Assembly (NCBI GenBank): GCA_947044405.1
Contig: CAMRHE010000322.1
Location: 1,674,001-1,738,000 of the forward strand
Length of the DNA: 64,000 nucleotides
DNA from: Leptodactylus fallax
Taxonomy: Eukaryota; Chordata; Amphibia; Anura; Leptodactylidae
Direction: 5' to 3'
The notes under the pieces were generated by a model. It searched no databases and was not told the origin of the DNA. It saw only the letters and a list, made by a program, of their open reading frames with translations. This document shows, piece after piece, positions 33,188 to 43,727 of the stretch. How positions within the stretch are numbered: position 1 is the first letter of the stretch; every line of letters begins with the position of its first letter. A program made the translations under genes and the position numbers.

Positions 33188-33855
33188 TGTAAGGGAATCA
33201 CTAGAGGAGCGATTCCCCAGTAGCTGCTGGAGAACTTAGGGGGGAGGGGCACAACAAGACAGTGGACCCTAAGCTGAATCCTCCCCACTGTCCCTGGCTA
33301 ACTTGCCTGATCTGTCCTAGGTGACAGCCAGCAACCAGTCGACAGTCCCTCCTTATAATAAGTGATAACACAGAACGCAGACAAGACGCACAACAACAAA
33401 GGGAGGTCAGCTAGCCAAGGGGTCGGTAACAATCGAGCAATGCAGTACAGAATCAAAATCCAAGAGAATAGTCAAAGGTAAGCCAGTGGTCAGAAAATCA
33501 GAAGAGCAGGTAACAAGGAACAAGGAGTATAGCCAGTAAGCAAAATGCAATAGCAGGCACCAATGGGAAAGTGGGCAAACAATAAATAGGGAGAAAGAAC
33601 CCGCCCCAGACTTGATAGGAGGATAGGCTGTTAATCACAAAGGCAGGACTAAAATTAACTCTTAGTGGAGCAGGGGGAGAGCAAGGTGAAGGAGAAGAGC
33701 GTGGTGGAAAATCAATTAAGGAGGTGAGGGAATAGGACAGTGTTCAGACAATACAAGAAAAACCCAAAGGAAAGAATCACAACCGGGCACGCCTCCTGCG
33801 CCGCAGCGTGCGCCCGGAGGACGGCGCCAAAGCCCGGATAGGCAAGGACGTTACA
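33188..33855 (-). repeat. 3' LTR of the chromovirus
   Basis: 668 bp, near-identical to 43728-44395. The pol frame runs into it for about 26 codons. Confidence 0.93.
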
Positions 33856-35324
33856 GTACCCCCCCTTTTACGAGGGGCCTCTGGACCCTCGCCAGATGGA
33901 CCAGGTTTCGAAGGGTTCTGGCGATGAAAGAGATTAATTAAACGTGGCGCATGTAGGTGCCTACCAGAAACCCACGTTCGCTCTTCCGGGCCATAACCCT
34001 TCCAGTGCACGAGGTACTGAACAGCATTCTGCACCCGACGGGAATCCAGAATTTTTTCTACTTCATACTCTAGTTCACCTTGGACCACCACCGGCGCAGG
34101 TGGACTGGAAGAAGTAAGGACAGGGGAGATATACTTCTTCAAAAGCGACTTGTGGAAGACGTTGTGGATACGAAAAGAACTTGGAAGTTGTAATTTAAAA
34201 GATACTGGGTTTATGAGTTCAAATTTCCCCGAAGGAACTCTAAGACGCAGATTTCTAGTGGACAGCCAGACTCGATCTCCCACTCTGTATTCAGAGCCAG
34301 GTAAGCGTCTTTTATTTGCCTGCCGTTTTTGATATTTTTGGGCTTTAACCAGGCTCAGACGAGCCTGGGCCCAGACTGTGCACAGTCGCTGATAAGTATG
34401 TTCGGCGGTGGGATTAACAGACTCGGTGCGACGGAGAGAGGAGTACCTGGGATTAAAACCATAGTTGCAATAAAACGGAGACATTTTATTGGTGACGTTA
34501 TCCCTGTTGTTTATTGCAAACTCTGCTAGAGGAAGAAAGGTTCTCCATTTTTCTTGAGCATCAGACACAAAACACCTTAAGTACTGTTCCAAAGTTTGGT
34601 TGAATCTCTCTGTCTGGCCATTGGTCTCAGGGTGGAACGCGGAAGAGAAAGACAGAGAGACCCCCAGACGACCACAAAATTCCTTCCAGAATCTAGAGAC
34701 AAATTGTACACCCCGATCAGATACAATATTTTCCGGTACACCATGCAAGCGGAGTATGTGATTAATAAAGAACGAGGCTAGACGTGGAGCACTAGGAATT
34801 TTCTTTAGGGGTACAAAATGACACATTTTGGAGAATCTATCCACAACAACCCAAATCACAGTCTTCCCTTGGGAACAAGGCAAATCAGTAATAAAGTCCA
34901 TTGACAAATGGGATCATGGTCTCTTAGGTATAGGAAGGGGATGAAGAAGGCCCTCGGGTAATCTCCTAGGAGTCTTCATCTTAGCACATGTCTCATAGGC
35001 AGCAACAAATTCACATACGTCTCGAGACCAGGACGGCCACCAGTAAGAGCGGGAGAGAAGGTATTTAGTCCCAGCAAAGTCGGGATGTCCCGTTAAGGTA
35101 GAACAATGAATTTCCTCCAAAACACGAAGACGAAGATTTGGAGGTACAAATAGTTTCCCAGTGGGAGTACTACTGGGAGCAAGATCTTGTGAATTAACCA
35201 CTAAAGTAGCAAGATCAGGAGTAATAATGGCGAGAACCACTCCGGGAGACAAGATTTTATCTGGGACATCCTTAGGGGGCACCGCTGGGACCAAAACTGC
35301 GAGATAGGGCATCAGCCCGTACAT
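33777..35324 (-). pseudogene. Chromovirus integrase with C-terminal chromodomain
   Basis: 35324-34914 contains the N-terminal H-H-C-C zinc region (HCSTLTGHPDFAGTKYLLS, then CEFVAAYETCAKMK). One ligand cysteine appears replaced by tyrosine in AAYETC. A stop near 34911 separates it from the next frame. The catalytic core follows (34907 on): MDFITDLP with D1, VSDRGVQF with D2 and GQTERFNQTLEQYL with the glutamate. The chromodomain is at 34073-33905 (YEVEKILDSRR, YLVHWKGYGPEERTWV). In the family the chromodomain steers integration to particular chromatin. The last residues are encoded by the LTR. Confidence 0.9.
33856..33870 (-). other. Polypurine tract of the chromovirus
   Basis: Minus strand reads TAAAAGGGGGGGTAC directly before the 3' LTR. 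Confidence 0.75.
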
Positions 35325-35790
35325 TTTTAGAGCCTGGACGATAAGTCACCACAAAATTAAAACGTGTGAAGAATAGCGCCCAGCGGGCCTGCCTAGGAGA
35401 CAGTCGCCTAGTGTTATCCAGATATTGTAGGTTCTTATGATTGGTGAATACTGTGATCTGGTGTTTGGCCCCCTCAAGGAAATGTCTCCACTCCTTGAAT
35501 GCCCATTTAATGGCTAGGAGTTCTCGATTACCAACGTCATAGTTGCGCTGCGTAGGAGAGAATTTCCTCGAGAAGAAGGCCACAGGTTGCAAACACGTAA
35601 AATTTTCAGAGCCCTGAGACAACACGGCACCGACCCCCACTTCAGAGGCATCAACCTCAATAATAAATGGGCGATCATAGTCTGGTGGTACTAATACAGG
35701 AGCCTCAACAAAACATTTCTTGAGATGTACAAAAGCCTGTTCCGCTTCCGGAGTCCATTTGGTCACATCGGCACCTTTCTTCCGTTAATG
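35272..35790 (-). pseudogene. Chromovirus RT thumb/RNase H
   Basis: [16 protein letters not shown], then [18 protein letters not shown] (RNase H first aspartate), [31 protein letters not shown] (TDH motif altered to TNH) and a closing RADALSR. Normal order for Ty3/gypsy pol. Confidence 0.88.
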
Positions 35791-36400
35791 GCTTCACTAT
35801 AGAAGAGAAAATCCCGCATAGCCTCACGTTCTGGAGCAGAAAGATTGATGATCCTTCCCTTAGGGTATTTGGAGTCGGGAAGGAGTTCAATCGCACAATC
35901 GTAAGGTCTATGTGGCGGTAAAACTTCAGCAGCTTTAGCATCAAAAACATCATGAAAATCAGACAGAAATTCAGGAAGAAGCGTCTCCTCACTGAGACAA
36001 TCGGAGGCATGCAAAGCAATACAATGGGAGGAGCACTGATTCCCCCATTTCACTAACTCTTTTTTGGGCCAATCAAAGGTAGGGTTATGGAGGTCTAGCC
36101 AGGGAAGCCCTAAAATAATATCAGACGAGAGATCCTCCATAACAAAAAAACTCATGAGCTCCGTATGTATTGAGCCCACTTGCAAAGAGAGTAAGGGGGT
36201 TTTAAAACGGATTTTACTCCTGGCCAGTGGAGTAAAATCCGCCCCAGTAACCAACAGAGGAGTATCTAATGATACAAGTTCAATACATAAAGCAGAAACA
36301 AACGAAAATTTAACAAAGTTAGTGGCAGCCCCAGAATCTACTAGGGCCTGCCCAGAAACAGATCTGCCCCCAAAGGACAGAGACACAGGTAACATCAATT
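35763..36400 (-). pseudogene. Chromovirus protease and start of RT; RT core deleted
   Basis: LVDSGAATNFVKFSFVSALC gives the D-S-G-A protease active site, and DIILGLPWLDLHNP the conserved protease C-terminal region. Next comes the RT lead-in (DCAIELLPDSKYPKGRIINLS, APEREAMRD). Immediately after, at about 35800, the frame jumps to [10 protein letters not shown], normally the end of the RT thumb. The whole RT palm with its catalytic motif is therefore missing through an internal deletion. Confidence 0.88.
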
Positions 36401-36411
36401 TGTGAGATTTT

Positions 36412-36650
36412 TCACAAGATACCTGACTGCCTTAGTGGTTCTTCTGAATACCACTCAGGCCCTGAAGTTTTCCGCTGGTGTACGTGGTTTGATGGAACAG
36501 TCTCGGATGAGATGACCCGGTTTGCCGCAATACAGGCAGAGATGATTCCGGAGATGATATTCTCGTTTAGCCTTGGTATCCAGTGCTCCCAACTGCATAG
36601 GCTCATCCCCAGGGGTGACAGAAGGAGAAACAGATTTTTTAACAGAAAGA
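36412..36650 (-). pseudogene. Chromovirus gag C-terminus with CCHC knuckle
   Basis: On the minus strand 36538-36497 reads CLYCGKPGHLIRDC, a CX2CX4HX4C nucleic-acid-binding zinc knuckle. The Gmr1-like element starts at 36656, so gag is cut between capsid and knuckle. Confidence 0.8.
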
Positions 36651-36655
36651 GAGGG

Positions 36656-37191
36656 TGTGATGATGAGACCCTCAAGTTATGTATCTTTCTTGGACATGTA
36701 TCATCCCTCATTCGTATCAGTCACATATCTGTAGGAATGTAGAGCTGTGTTTACATTTGTGGTCAATTCGCTCCAATGGTTTTATGTGCATACCATCGTC
36801 AGTGTGATATTCCAGATGTCCAAAAGGGGGGTGAAGGGTGGAGCTGGGGAGGGTCTCACACTGAAGGGGGGGGGTGAGTTTTTCTTTTGTCTGTGTGTGG
36901 AGCCTGAAAGAGAGGCAGCTAAGAGCAAGCTGTGCTCAGGTATTATTCTATACTTTATTCCCATTTTTTTTTTGTTTTATGTGCGGTATCATCGCGCTTT
37001 TGCTTGTATGTTTATGCTTGATCATATTAATATTGTATATTTCTGTATATGCTATTAATTAGTATAAAATTTATACAGCTCGTTTCATTCTATCCTATGA
37101 CCCGGTCTACTCACGGTGTGTGAGTGGGAGGTTAAGAAAGAAGGTTGATCGCAGGCGTGCCAGGCGGCTGGGCGAGGCGAGATCCTTCACA
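36656..37191 (+). repeat. 5' LTR of the Gmr1-like element
   Basis: Lacks 26 bp (ccgacccacttgggttatta and following) present at about 42850 in the 3' LTR and, in complement, in the solo LTR at 28708-29565, so the gap is a deletion here. Confidence 0.93.
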
Positions 37192-37192
37192 G

Positions 37193-37212
37193 TGGTGGCA
37201 GCGTTGTGGGAT
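37193..37212 (+). other. Primer binding site, probably tRNA-Leu
   Basis: TGGTGGCAGCGTTGTGGGAT starts one base after the 5' LTR. It is close to the complement of the 3' end of vertebrate tRNA-Leu (…CCACCGCTGCCACCA), recalled from memory. Confidence 0.6.
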
Positions 37213-37388
37213 CTTAGGATAACAGTGTGTGGGTGTGGTATCACTCAGACACTGAGGATTGTGGCAATCCTATGGAACGAGCGCGGTATGAGATCAAGCT
37301 TAAAATACGGTGAAAGTTTGGTACAGTACTGCTCCCTCCCTTCTTCTTTTTTCTGTCCTATCTTTTATTTGGCAACGGCTTCTAGTGG

Positions 37389-39053
37389 ATGTCTTGGATT
37401 CTGAGAAGTGGAACCAGGGGACGTCAGCAACTGACTGATACAAACGCTGAGCAGATGGCTGATATGGAAGGTGCTGCAGCTGGGCAGGACGAGGAGCAAA
37501 ATCCTGAGGGGCTGGCACAAGAAAACATCACCAAACCAGACGGTTCAGCAGGTGCCCGGACCCCAGAGGTAACTGTGCCTGGAGGGACCAGTAGCCCCAG
37601 TTCTGTGGGGGTAACGGGCTTATACTTGCAAATGGCCTTACAGCAGATAGACGCCGGTGACTCTGACACCCGTCTGCAGGTGATTCACCAGTACCAAGCT
37701 GCTGCTGCAGAGCGCTGGGAGGAGAGAGAAGCTGCAGAGCTCCGGGCGGAGAGAGAGGCCGCTGCTGCAGAGCGTCGGGCTGAGCGAGAGGCCCGTGAAC
37801 GCCAGGCGGAGAGGGAGCATCAGCTTCAGCTCAAAAAGCTGGAACTTCCCCGGCAGGTGCAACCTACTCCTGTGCAAACTACAGGAGCCCAAGCACTAAA
37901 GATCCGATCTGAGGACTTTCCAATCTTGGAAGATAACGGGGACTTGGACTCGTTCTTGCGGGGATTTGAGAGGGCGTGTAAGCAGCATCATATTCCCCAG
38001 GCAGAATGGGCCCGTTACCTGTCTCCCCGACTGAAGGGAAAAGGCCTGGATGTTTCCACGAGCTTACCAGAGGACGCGGACTATGAGACCCTCAAAGCGG
38101 CGCTGATCCGGAGATATCGGCTCACGAATTAGGTGTACCGCAAAAAGTTCCGGAATATACAGCGGGGTCCCACAGAGAGCTATACAGATGTTCTGTACCA
38201 CTTACAGGCTACATTCTGGCAGTGGATCAAAGGACTTACTGTCACCACGTTTGAGGGACTTGGGGATCTTATGATAAAGGAACAATTTCTCCAGGTGTGC
38301 CCTCTGGAAGTCCGCCAGTTTGTGTGTGATCGGAAACCCAAGACAGCAGACAAGGCTGCAGAGATTGCTGACGACTATGTGTCCACCAGGGAGCAAGGGA
38401 CCAAGAGAGGAGCCACACTGCAGAGACCCTCAAGCTGGAAGGAGGGGCAAAGCTGGAGTTCACCACAGCCTGCGGTCTCCAAGTGGGGTAAGACAAACTC
38501 TGTCCCGGGTGCCCCCTCTACTTCCCCTGTCCCAAGAACTCTGGGCGTCCCGGGGACCACCTCCAAGTCCCAAGGAGAGGTCCGGCGGTGTCATGCCTGT
38601 AACCAGCCAGGACATTTCAAGGCGGAGTGCCCCAACCGCTCTAAGAACCCCCCTGTTTCCCCAGCCACTGCAGTTGGCTCATCTGTATACTTGGTGGGGA
38701 GGGAGGGGTTGCAATCCGATGCCAACCGTCAACAGGTCATTGTGGGGGATAAAGTGGTCATGGGATTTCGGGACACTGGGGCGGATGTTATTCTGGTGCA
38801 ACCTGACTTGGTCCCTGCGGACAGTATTATCCCTGGAAAAACTCTGACCCTGAGGGGTATTGGACAAGAACGCTTAACTGTGCCCATGGCTTGCGTCCAT
38901 TTGGACTGGGGTGCGGGAAAAGGAATGCGTGATGTGGGGCTAATGTCTGATCTGCCTGCCAATGTACTATTGGGAACAGATTTGGGGCCCTTGGTGTCCC
39001 AATATGTGGTGGGAGTAGCCCCACCTCGCTGTGACAAAATGTCTGTACTGTAG
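37389..39053 (+). pseudogene. Gmr1-like gag and protease with SCAN-like capsid
   Basis: ATG at 37389. Residues ~100-155 are a charged helix rich in Ala/Glu/Arg (EREAAAAERRAEREARERQAE). The capsid follows, and its C-terminal part (38170-38380) reads GLGDLMIKEQFLQVCPLEVR and VCDRKPKTADKAAEIADDYV. This matches the SCAN-domain pattern of mammalian zinc-finger proteins, which is thought to derive from Gmr1-like capsids. A CCHC knuckle CHACNQPGHFKAEC lies at 38593-38634. The protease has GFRDTGADVILV (about 38763) and VLLGTDLG. In-frame TAGs at 38130-38132 (inside capsid) and 39051-39053 (after protease) interrupt one continuous frame. Confidence 0.88.
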
Positions 39054-40920
39054 GATGATTTTAATGTGGTGTTGAAGCCTGTCACACAGACACAGGCAGA
39101 AGGAGGGGTCAGCAGCTTGGTTCCCCCTGCTGTGTGCCCTGCTAAAGTAATCAGTGAGCATGTGAATGAGGGACTGCAGAATGTTAGCCTGGCTGTAGCC
39201 CCGCCCACATCTGCGGGTGGTGATGGCCCCCTCAGTGTGACCCTGGCTGAGCCATTCACCCATGCAGTTCACTGTGAATCAAAGAATGAATGCAATGTCA
39301 ATTTAATTGCTAATGCTTGCCTTGCAGATTTCCAGGGTAGCTCTTCTGAGATGCTGGGGGCAACCCCAACTGATGACAATGTGCCAGGTGGTCAGGTAGG
39401 TCACGGGGATCTCAGGGCCGATCCGGATGCGGAACGGACTGCTGGTGTTGCGGTGGTAACCCGCAGCCAGAGTGCTAGAGGGGTGGAAGGCGCTCCGACC
39501 CCTGAGCCATTCCCTCTGTCACCCGGAGATGGCACTGAGACCGCCATGACTAGCCTCCCCACACTGGACCTGGAGGAGCCCGGCGGGTATGTGACATGCA
39601 CATCTCTTCTGTCTGGTTCCAGTCAGGAGTTCAGGGACGCTGTCCAAGCTGACCGCAGTCTGGACACATTGAAGGAGCGTGCTGATCAACCTCCCTTGGA
39701 GTTGGACAAGGACCGCGTGTACTGGGAGCAAGGGTGGTTGTACCGGGAAACGATCCCCACAAAGGGAAAAGAAAGTCGGCTCAGGGAGAAACATTTGGTG
39801 GTACCCCAACCCTATCGGGTGGAATTGTTACGGATTGCTCATGATATTCCACTGGCAGGCCACCTGGGGATCGCTAAGACCAAGGCTCGCCTCAGCCACT
39901 TATTCTACTGGCCTAAAATGGGGACAGATGTAGCTAAATACTGCCGTTCATGTGACCCTTGTCAGAGGATGGGCAAGGCGGGGCAAGGCTCAAAAGCCCC
40001 AATGATACCTATGCCCATCATAACCGAACCTTTCCAGCGGGTGGCTGTGGATCTCATTGGACCCCTGTCCATTCCCAGTCACACCGGGAAACGTTTCATA
40101 TTAACAGTAGTAGACTACGCTACTAGGTACCCGGAAGCTTTCGCTCTGTCTTCCACCCGGGCTGATGTAGTGGCCAAGGCTCTGGTAGGCATCTTCTCCC
40201 GTGTTGGATTTCCCAGAGAGATGCTCACAGACCAAGGTACCCAGTTCATGTCTGCCTTGATGCAAGGCCTTTGTAAGGTAACAGAGGTGCAACATGTGGT
40301 GTCCAGCCCGTATCACCCACAGACCAATGGCCTGTGTGAACGGTTCAATGGCACCCTGAAACAGATGCTCAGGATGTTAGTCGAATCCCACGGGCGCGAC
40401 TGGGAGCCTTATCTCCCGCACCTGCTGTTTGCTTACCGGGAGGTGCCTCAAGCCTCAAAGGGGTTCTCCCCCTTTGAGCTCTTGTACGGGGAGACGTGTA
40501 CGTGGGCCCCTAACTCTTGTGAAAGAGTCCTGGGAAGGAGAAACGGCCATCCAAGGTGTGCCAGTCGTGGAGTATGTTCTGCGATTCCGTGACCAAATGC
40601 AGGCTATGGCGCAGCTGGTGCATGATAACATGGTCCAGGCTCAGGCCGACCAGAAGCGCTGTTATGATCAGAATGCCCGTGAGAGAACATACCAGCCGGG
40701 GCAGAAAGTATGGGTCCTAGTCCCTGAGCCCCAGGACAAGCTTCAGGCGAAATGGACCGGTCCATACGTCATGCACCAGCAGGTCAACAGCGTCAGCTAC
40801 CTGGTCACTGTTGATCCGGGCCGGAACAGGCTTAAGGTCTTCCATGTCAACATGATGAAGGATCATCATGACCGGGAAGCTAGTGCCTTTCCGGTATGCA
40901 GTCTGCTAGAGGAGGGGTAA
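39054..40920 (+). pseudogene. Gmr1-like integrase, upstream of RT
   Basis: Same frame as gag-protease up to about 40488. After a variable linker come the zinc region (AHDIPLAGHLGIAKTK ... CRSCDPCQRMG, 39830-39970) and the DDE core: VAVDLIGPL (D near 40050), MLTDQGTQF (near 40220), NGLCERFNGTL (near 40330). One extra G in GGGGAG at about 40487-40490 shifts the frame. The rest (GPLTLVKESWEG, then WTGPYVMHQQVNSVSYLVTV) ends at TAA 40918-40920. A further TAG lies near 40956 before RT. It would insert the cDNA into chromosomes. Confidence 0.9.
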
Positions 40921-40983
40921 GAAGAAGACCTTGTTGACTTGCTTGCCCATTTTTAGGAGGATGGGTCCAACAAGAAGGCACAG

Positions 40984-42435
40984 GTGAACCCCCTGCTGGC
41001 TGAGGCCCAGCTGTTCCAGCTGGATGGAGTTTTGCACTCCCTACCTGGTCTGTTCTCCACGAAGCCCGGGATGACTGACCAGGCCATTCACCATGTGGAT
41101 ACCGGGAATCATGCCCCTATCCGGCGGTCGCCATATCGCGTCTCCTCGGAGGTACAGGTCCAGATGCGCAAGGAAATTGACGAGATGCTGGAACTGGGGG
41201 TGATTAAGCCCTCTCACAGTGCATGGGCTTCACCTGTGGTTCTTGTGCCCAAAAAGAACCGGACCACCCGGTTCTGTGTAGACTACAGGGAACTTAATGC
41301 GGTTACAGTCGACGACGCGTACCCCATGCCGCGCATCGACGACCTGCTTGACCGGTTTGGTAAGGCCCAGTACTTGTCCATCATGGACTTGAGTCGGGAA
41401 TACTGGCAGATCCCCCTGTCCCCTCAGGTACAGGAGCAATCGGCCTTTATCACCCCTTTTGGACTGTACGAGTCCACTGTCATGCCATTCGGCATGAAGA
41501 ATGCCCCTGCCACTTTCCAGCGGATGGTCAACTCCCTGCTGACGGGATGCGAAGGGTTTGCCACTGCGTACCTGGATGACATTGCCGTCTTCAGCTCCAC
41601 TTGGGAGGAACACCTACAGCACCTGGCGCAGGTGCTGGGGCCGATCCACAGTGCGGGCTTGACCATCAAACCGGAAAAGTGTCAGCTGGGCATGTGCGAG
41701 GTCCAATACCTGGGACACCGGGTAGGTGGGGGAACCCTGAAACCAGAACCTGAAAAGCTGGATGTAATCACGTCCTGGCCAACCCCCCGGACCAAGCGAC
41801 AGCTGATGTCTTTCCAGGGTACGGCAGGGTACTATAGGAAGTTCGTACCGAACTATAGTGCTCTGGCTGCCCCCTTGACAGACCTCACCAAGAAGAAGTT
41901 GCCGCAAACTGTCCAGTGGACGGATGCTTGCGAGCGCTCCTTCCAGGCCCTGAAAGTGGCCCTGGCGAACGCACCTGTACTTCAGGCGTACGATGAGTCA
42001 TGTCCGCTTGTGCTACAGACAGACGCCAGCACCTACGGACTCGATGCCGTACTGAGCCAGCTTGACTCAGCGGGGCAAGAGCACCCGGTGCAGTACCTCA
42101 GCCAAAAGCTACTGCCACGGGAGGTGGCCTACGCCACAGTGGAGAAGGAATGCCTAGCAATTGTTTGGGCCTTGCAGCATCTGCAGCCTTACTTGTATGG
42201 GCGCCACTTCACCGTGGTGACGGATCACAACCCTCTGATCTGGATCAAACGTGTTGCAGGTCAGAATGGACGGTTGTTACGTTGGAGCCTGGTGCTGCAG
42301 CAATACAACTATGACATCCGGCACAAGCCTGGCCAGGCCCATGGCAATGCCGATGGCCTGTCCCGGCGGGGTGAGGCTGCAGAGGTGCGGGTGGAAGAAG
42401 AACGGAGGCTCCTCCTTCCTCCCGACACGCTCTAA
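40984..42435 (+). CDS. Gmr1-like reverse transcriptase and RNase H
   Basis: 483 codons uninterrupted. PIRRSPYRVSSEVQVQMRKE leads in, then the RT fingers and palm: WASPVVLVPKKNRTTRFCVD, YRELNAVT, STVMPFGMKNAPATFQRMV, and the catalytic YLDDIAVFSS at 41569-41598. After the thumb (GYYRKFVPNYSALAAPLTDL) RNase H has LQTDASTYGLDAVLSQ, VEKECLAIVWAL, VVTDHNPLIW and NADGLSRR. Stop at 42433-42435, only about ten bases before the 3' LTR: no integrase follows, as expected if it lies upstream. The frame equals that of the integrase C-terminus. The true start is within a polyprotein. All visible catalytic residues are kept. Confidence 0.93.
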   Translation: MNPLLAEAQLFQLDGVLHSLPGLFSTKPGMTDQAIHHVDTGNHAPIRRSPYRVSSEVQVQMRKEIDEMLELGVIKPSHSAWASPVVLVPKKNRTTRFCVDYRELNAVTVDDAYPMPRIDDLLDRFGKAQYLSIMDLSREYWQIPLSPQVQEQSAFITPFGLYESTVMPFGMKNAPATFQRMVNSLLTGCEGFATAYLDDIAVFSSTWEEHLQHLAQVLGPIHSAGLTIKPEKCQLGMCEVQYLGHRVGGGTLKPEPEKLDVITSWPTPRTKRQLMSFQGTAGYYRKFVPNYSALAAPLTDLTKKKLPQTVQWTDACERSFQALKVALANAPVLQAYDESCPLVLQTDASTYGLDAVLSQLDSAGQEHPVQYLSQKLLPREVAYATVEKECLAIVWALQHLQPYLYGRHFTVVTDHNPLIWIKRVAGQNGRLLRWSLVLQQYNYDIRHKPGQAHGNADGLSRRGEAAEVRVEEERRLLLPPDTL

Positions 42436-42445
42436 AAAGGGGAGG
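42434..42445 (+). other. Polypurine tract of the Gmr1-like element
   Basis: AAAAAGGGGAGG directly before the 3' LTR. Confidence 0.85.
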
Positions 42446-43002
42446 TGTGATGATGAGACCCTCAAGTTATGTATCTTTCTTGGACATGTATCATCCCTCA
42501 TTCGTATCAGTCACATATCTGTAGGAATGTAGAGCTGTGTTTACATTGGTGGTCAATTCGCTCCAATGGTTTTATGTGCATACCATCGTCAGTGTGATAT
42601 TCCAGATGTCCAAAAGGGGGGTGAAGGGTGGAGCTGGGGAGGGTCTCACACTGAAGGGGGGGTGAGTTTTTCTTTTGCCTGTGTGTGGAGCCTGAAAGAG
42701 AGGCAGCTAAGAGCAAGCTGTGCTCAGGTATTATTCTATACTTTATTCCCATTTTTTTTTTTTATGTGCGGTATCATCGCTCTTTTGCTTGTATGTTTAT
42801 GCTTGATCATATTATTATTGTATATTTCTGTATATGCTATTAATTAGTACCGACCCACTTGGGTTATTAAATATATAAAATTTATACAGCTCGTTTCATT
42901 CTATCCTATGACCCGGTCTACTCACGGTGTGTGAGTGGGAGGTTAAGAAAGAAGGTTGATCGCAGGCGCGCCAGGCGGCTGGGCGAGGCGAGATCCTTCA
43001 CA
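42446..43002 (+). repeat. 3' LTR of the Gmr1-like element
   Basis: 557 bp, partner of 36656-37191. Confidence 0.93.
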
Positions 43003-43007
43003 GAGGG

Positions 43008-43679
43008 ATAGACAGAAGACTTAGTGGGACCAATCCCACCCTCTCTTTACGTCTGTACTGGAGTCTCCTGTCAATGCGGACGGCTAAGGTCATGGCCTTT
43101 TCTAAGGTAGGGGGATCAGGGTGACCTACCCAGACATCCTTCACTGAATCAGGCCCTGTTTAAAAAGATCTTTCAAAGCGGAGTCACACCAACCTGCTGT
43201 TATACTCAACTTCCGAAACTCAGAGCAGTAAGTTTCAGCGGATAGTTTACCTTGCCGGAGGGTAAGAAGTTGGGACTCGGCGAGTCCAATCTGATCAGGC
43301 TCAGCATAACTGGCCCCCAAAGACTTAAAAAATTTTTCCAGATCTTTACACTCCTCTGCCTCAGGGGGGAGTTTAAGGGCCCAAGTCTGTGAATCCCCCT
43401 GTAAGAGGGAAATGATCACCCCACCACCTGAGACTGCAACGCATGAGGGTTGACCCGAAAATACAATAGACATGATTCCCTGAACGTCTCAAATTTACCT
43501 CGGTCCCCTGAAAACCTATCCGGGAGTAACATTTTAACCCTGGGAAGGGAAATAACAGCAGGTGGTGTAGCAGCGGCCTCAGCTTGATTCTGGGTGAGAG
43601 TGTGTACCTGATTGGCCAGCTCAGACACCAAATCTGCCAAACCCTCCATTCGAGTCACAAGGTCCTGAACAGAAGCCAT
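43008..43679 (-). pseudogene. Chromovirus gag, N-terminal part
   Basis: ATG at 43679: MASVQDLVTRMEGLADLVSE, then MLLPDRFSGDRGKFETFRES, a Sushi/Tf1-type gag start. The frame slips near 43428 in a G-run and continues ISLLQGDSQTWALKLPPEAE, then FRKLSITAGWCDSALKDLF (major homology-like). It is cut at 43007 by the Gmr1-like insertion and resumes at 36655. Confidence 0.85.
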
Positions 43680-43716
43680 GCCAGTAATGAGTAGAAGGGT
43701 TTAAGTTTTTTTTATG

Positions 43717-43727
43717 GCCTGCTATTC
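43717..43727 (-). other. Candidate self-priming primer site of the chromovirus
   Basis: Directly inside the 5' LTR the minus strand reads GAATAGCAGGCC, with no TGG start. Its AATAGCAGGC (43726-43717) is the exact complement of GCCTGCTATT within the 5' LTR (minus strand, 44098-44089). Tf1/Sushi chromoviruses are known to self-prime from the 5' end of their own RNA, and this fits. Confidence 0.6.

Larger units (their letters stand above)
36656..43002 (+). mobile_element. Gmr1-like Ty3/gypsy element: gag-PR-IN-RT-RH
   Basis: LTRs at 36656-37191 (536 bp) and 42446-43002 (557 bp) start TGTGATGATGAGACC and end GATCCTTCACA. GAGGG at 36651-36655 and 43003-43007 is a perfect 5-bp duplication. Between them: gag with SCAN-like capsid, CCHC, protease, integrase (39830-40490), then reverse transcriptase (41200-41600) and RNase H (to 42360). 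Integrase before RT is the Ty1/copia-type order; in Ty3/gypsy it is the mark of the Gmr1 group of deuterostomes. Two in-frame TAGs, a frameshift and further stops make it defective. LTRs differ by about six substitutions plus a 26-bp gap. Confidence 0.93.

Noticed and set aside
38130..39053. Two in-frame TAG codons in the Gmr1-like gag-pol as programmed readthrough
   Set aside because: The first lies inside the capsid, where readthrough makes no sense, and other lesions (frameshift at ~40488, TAA at 40918) exist; mutation is the simpler reading. The second, after protease, is less clear but has no visible stimulatory structure that I can support.
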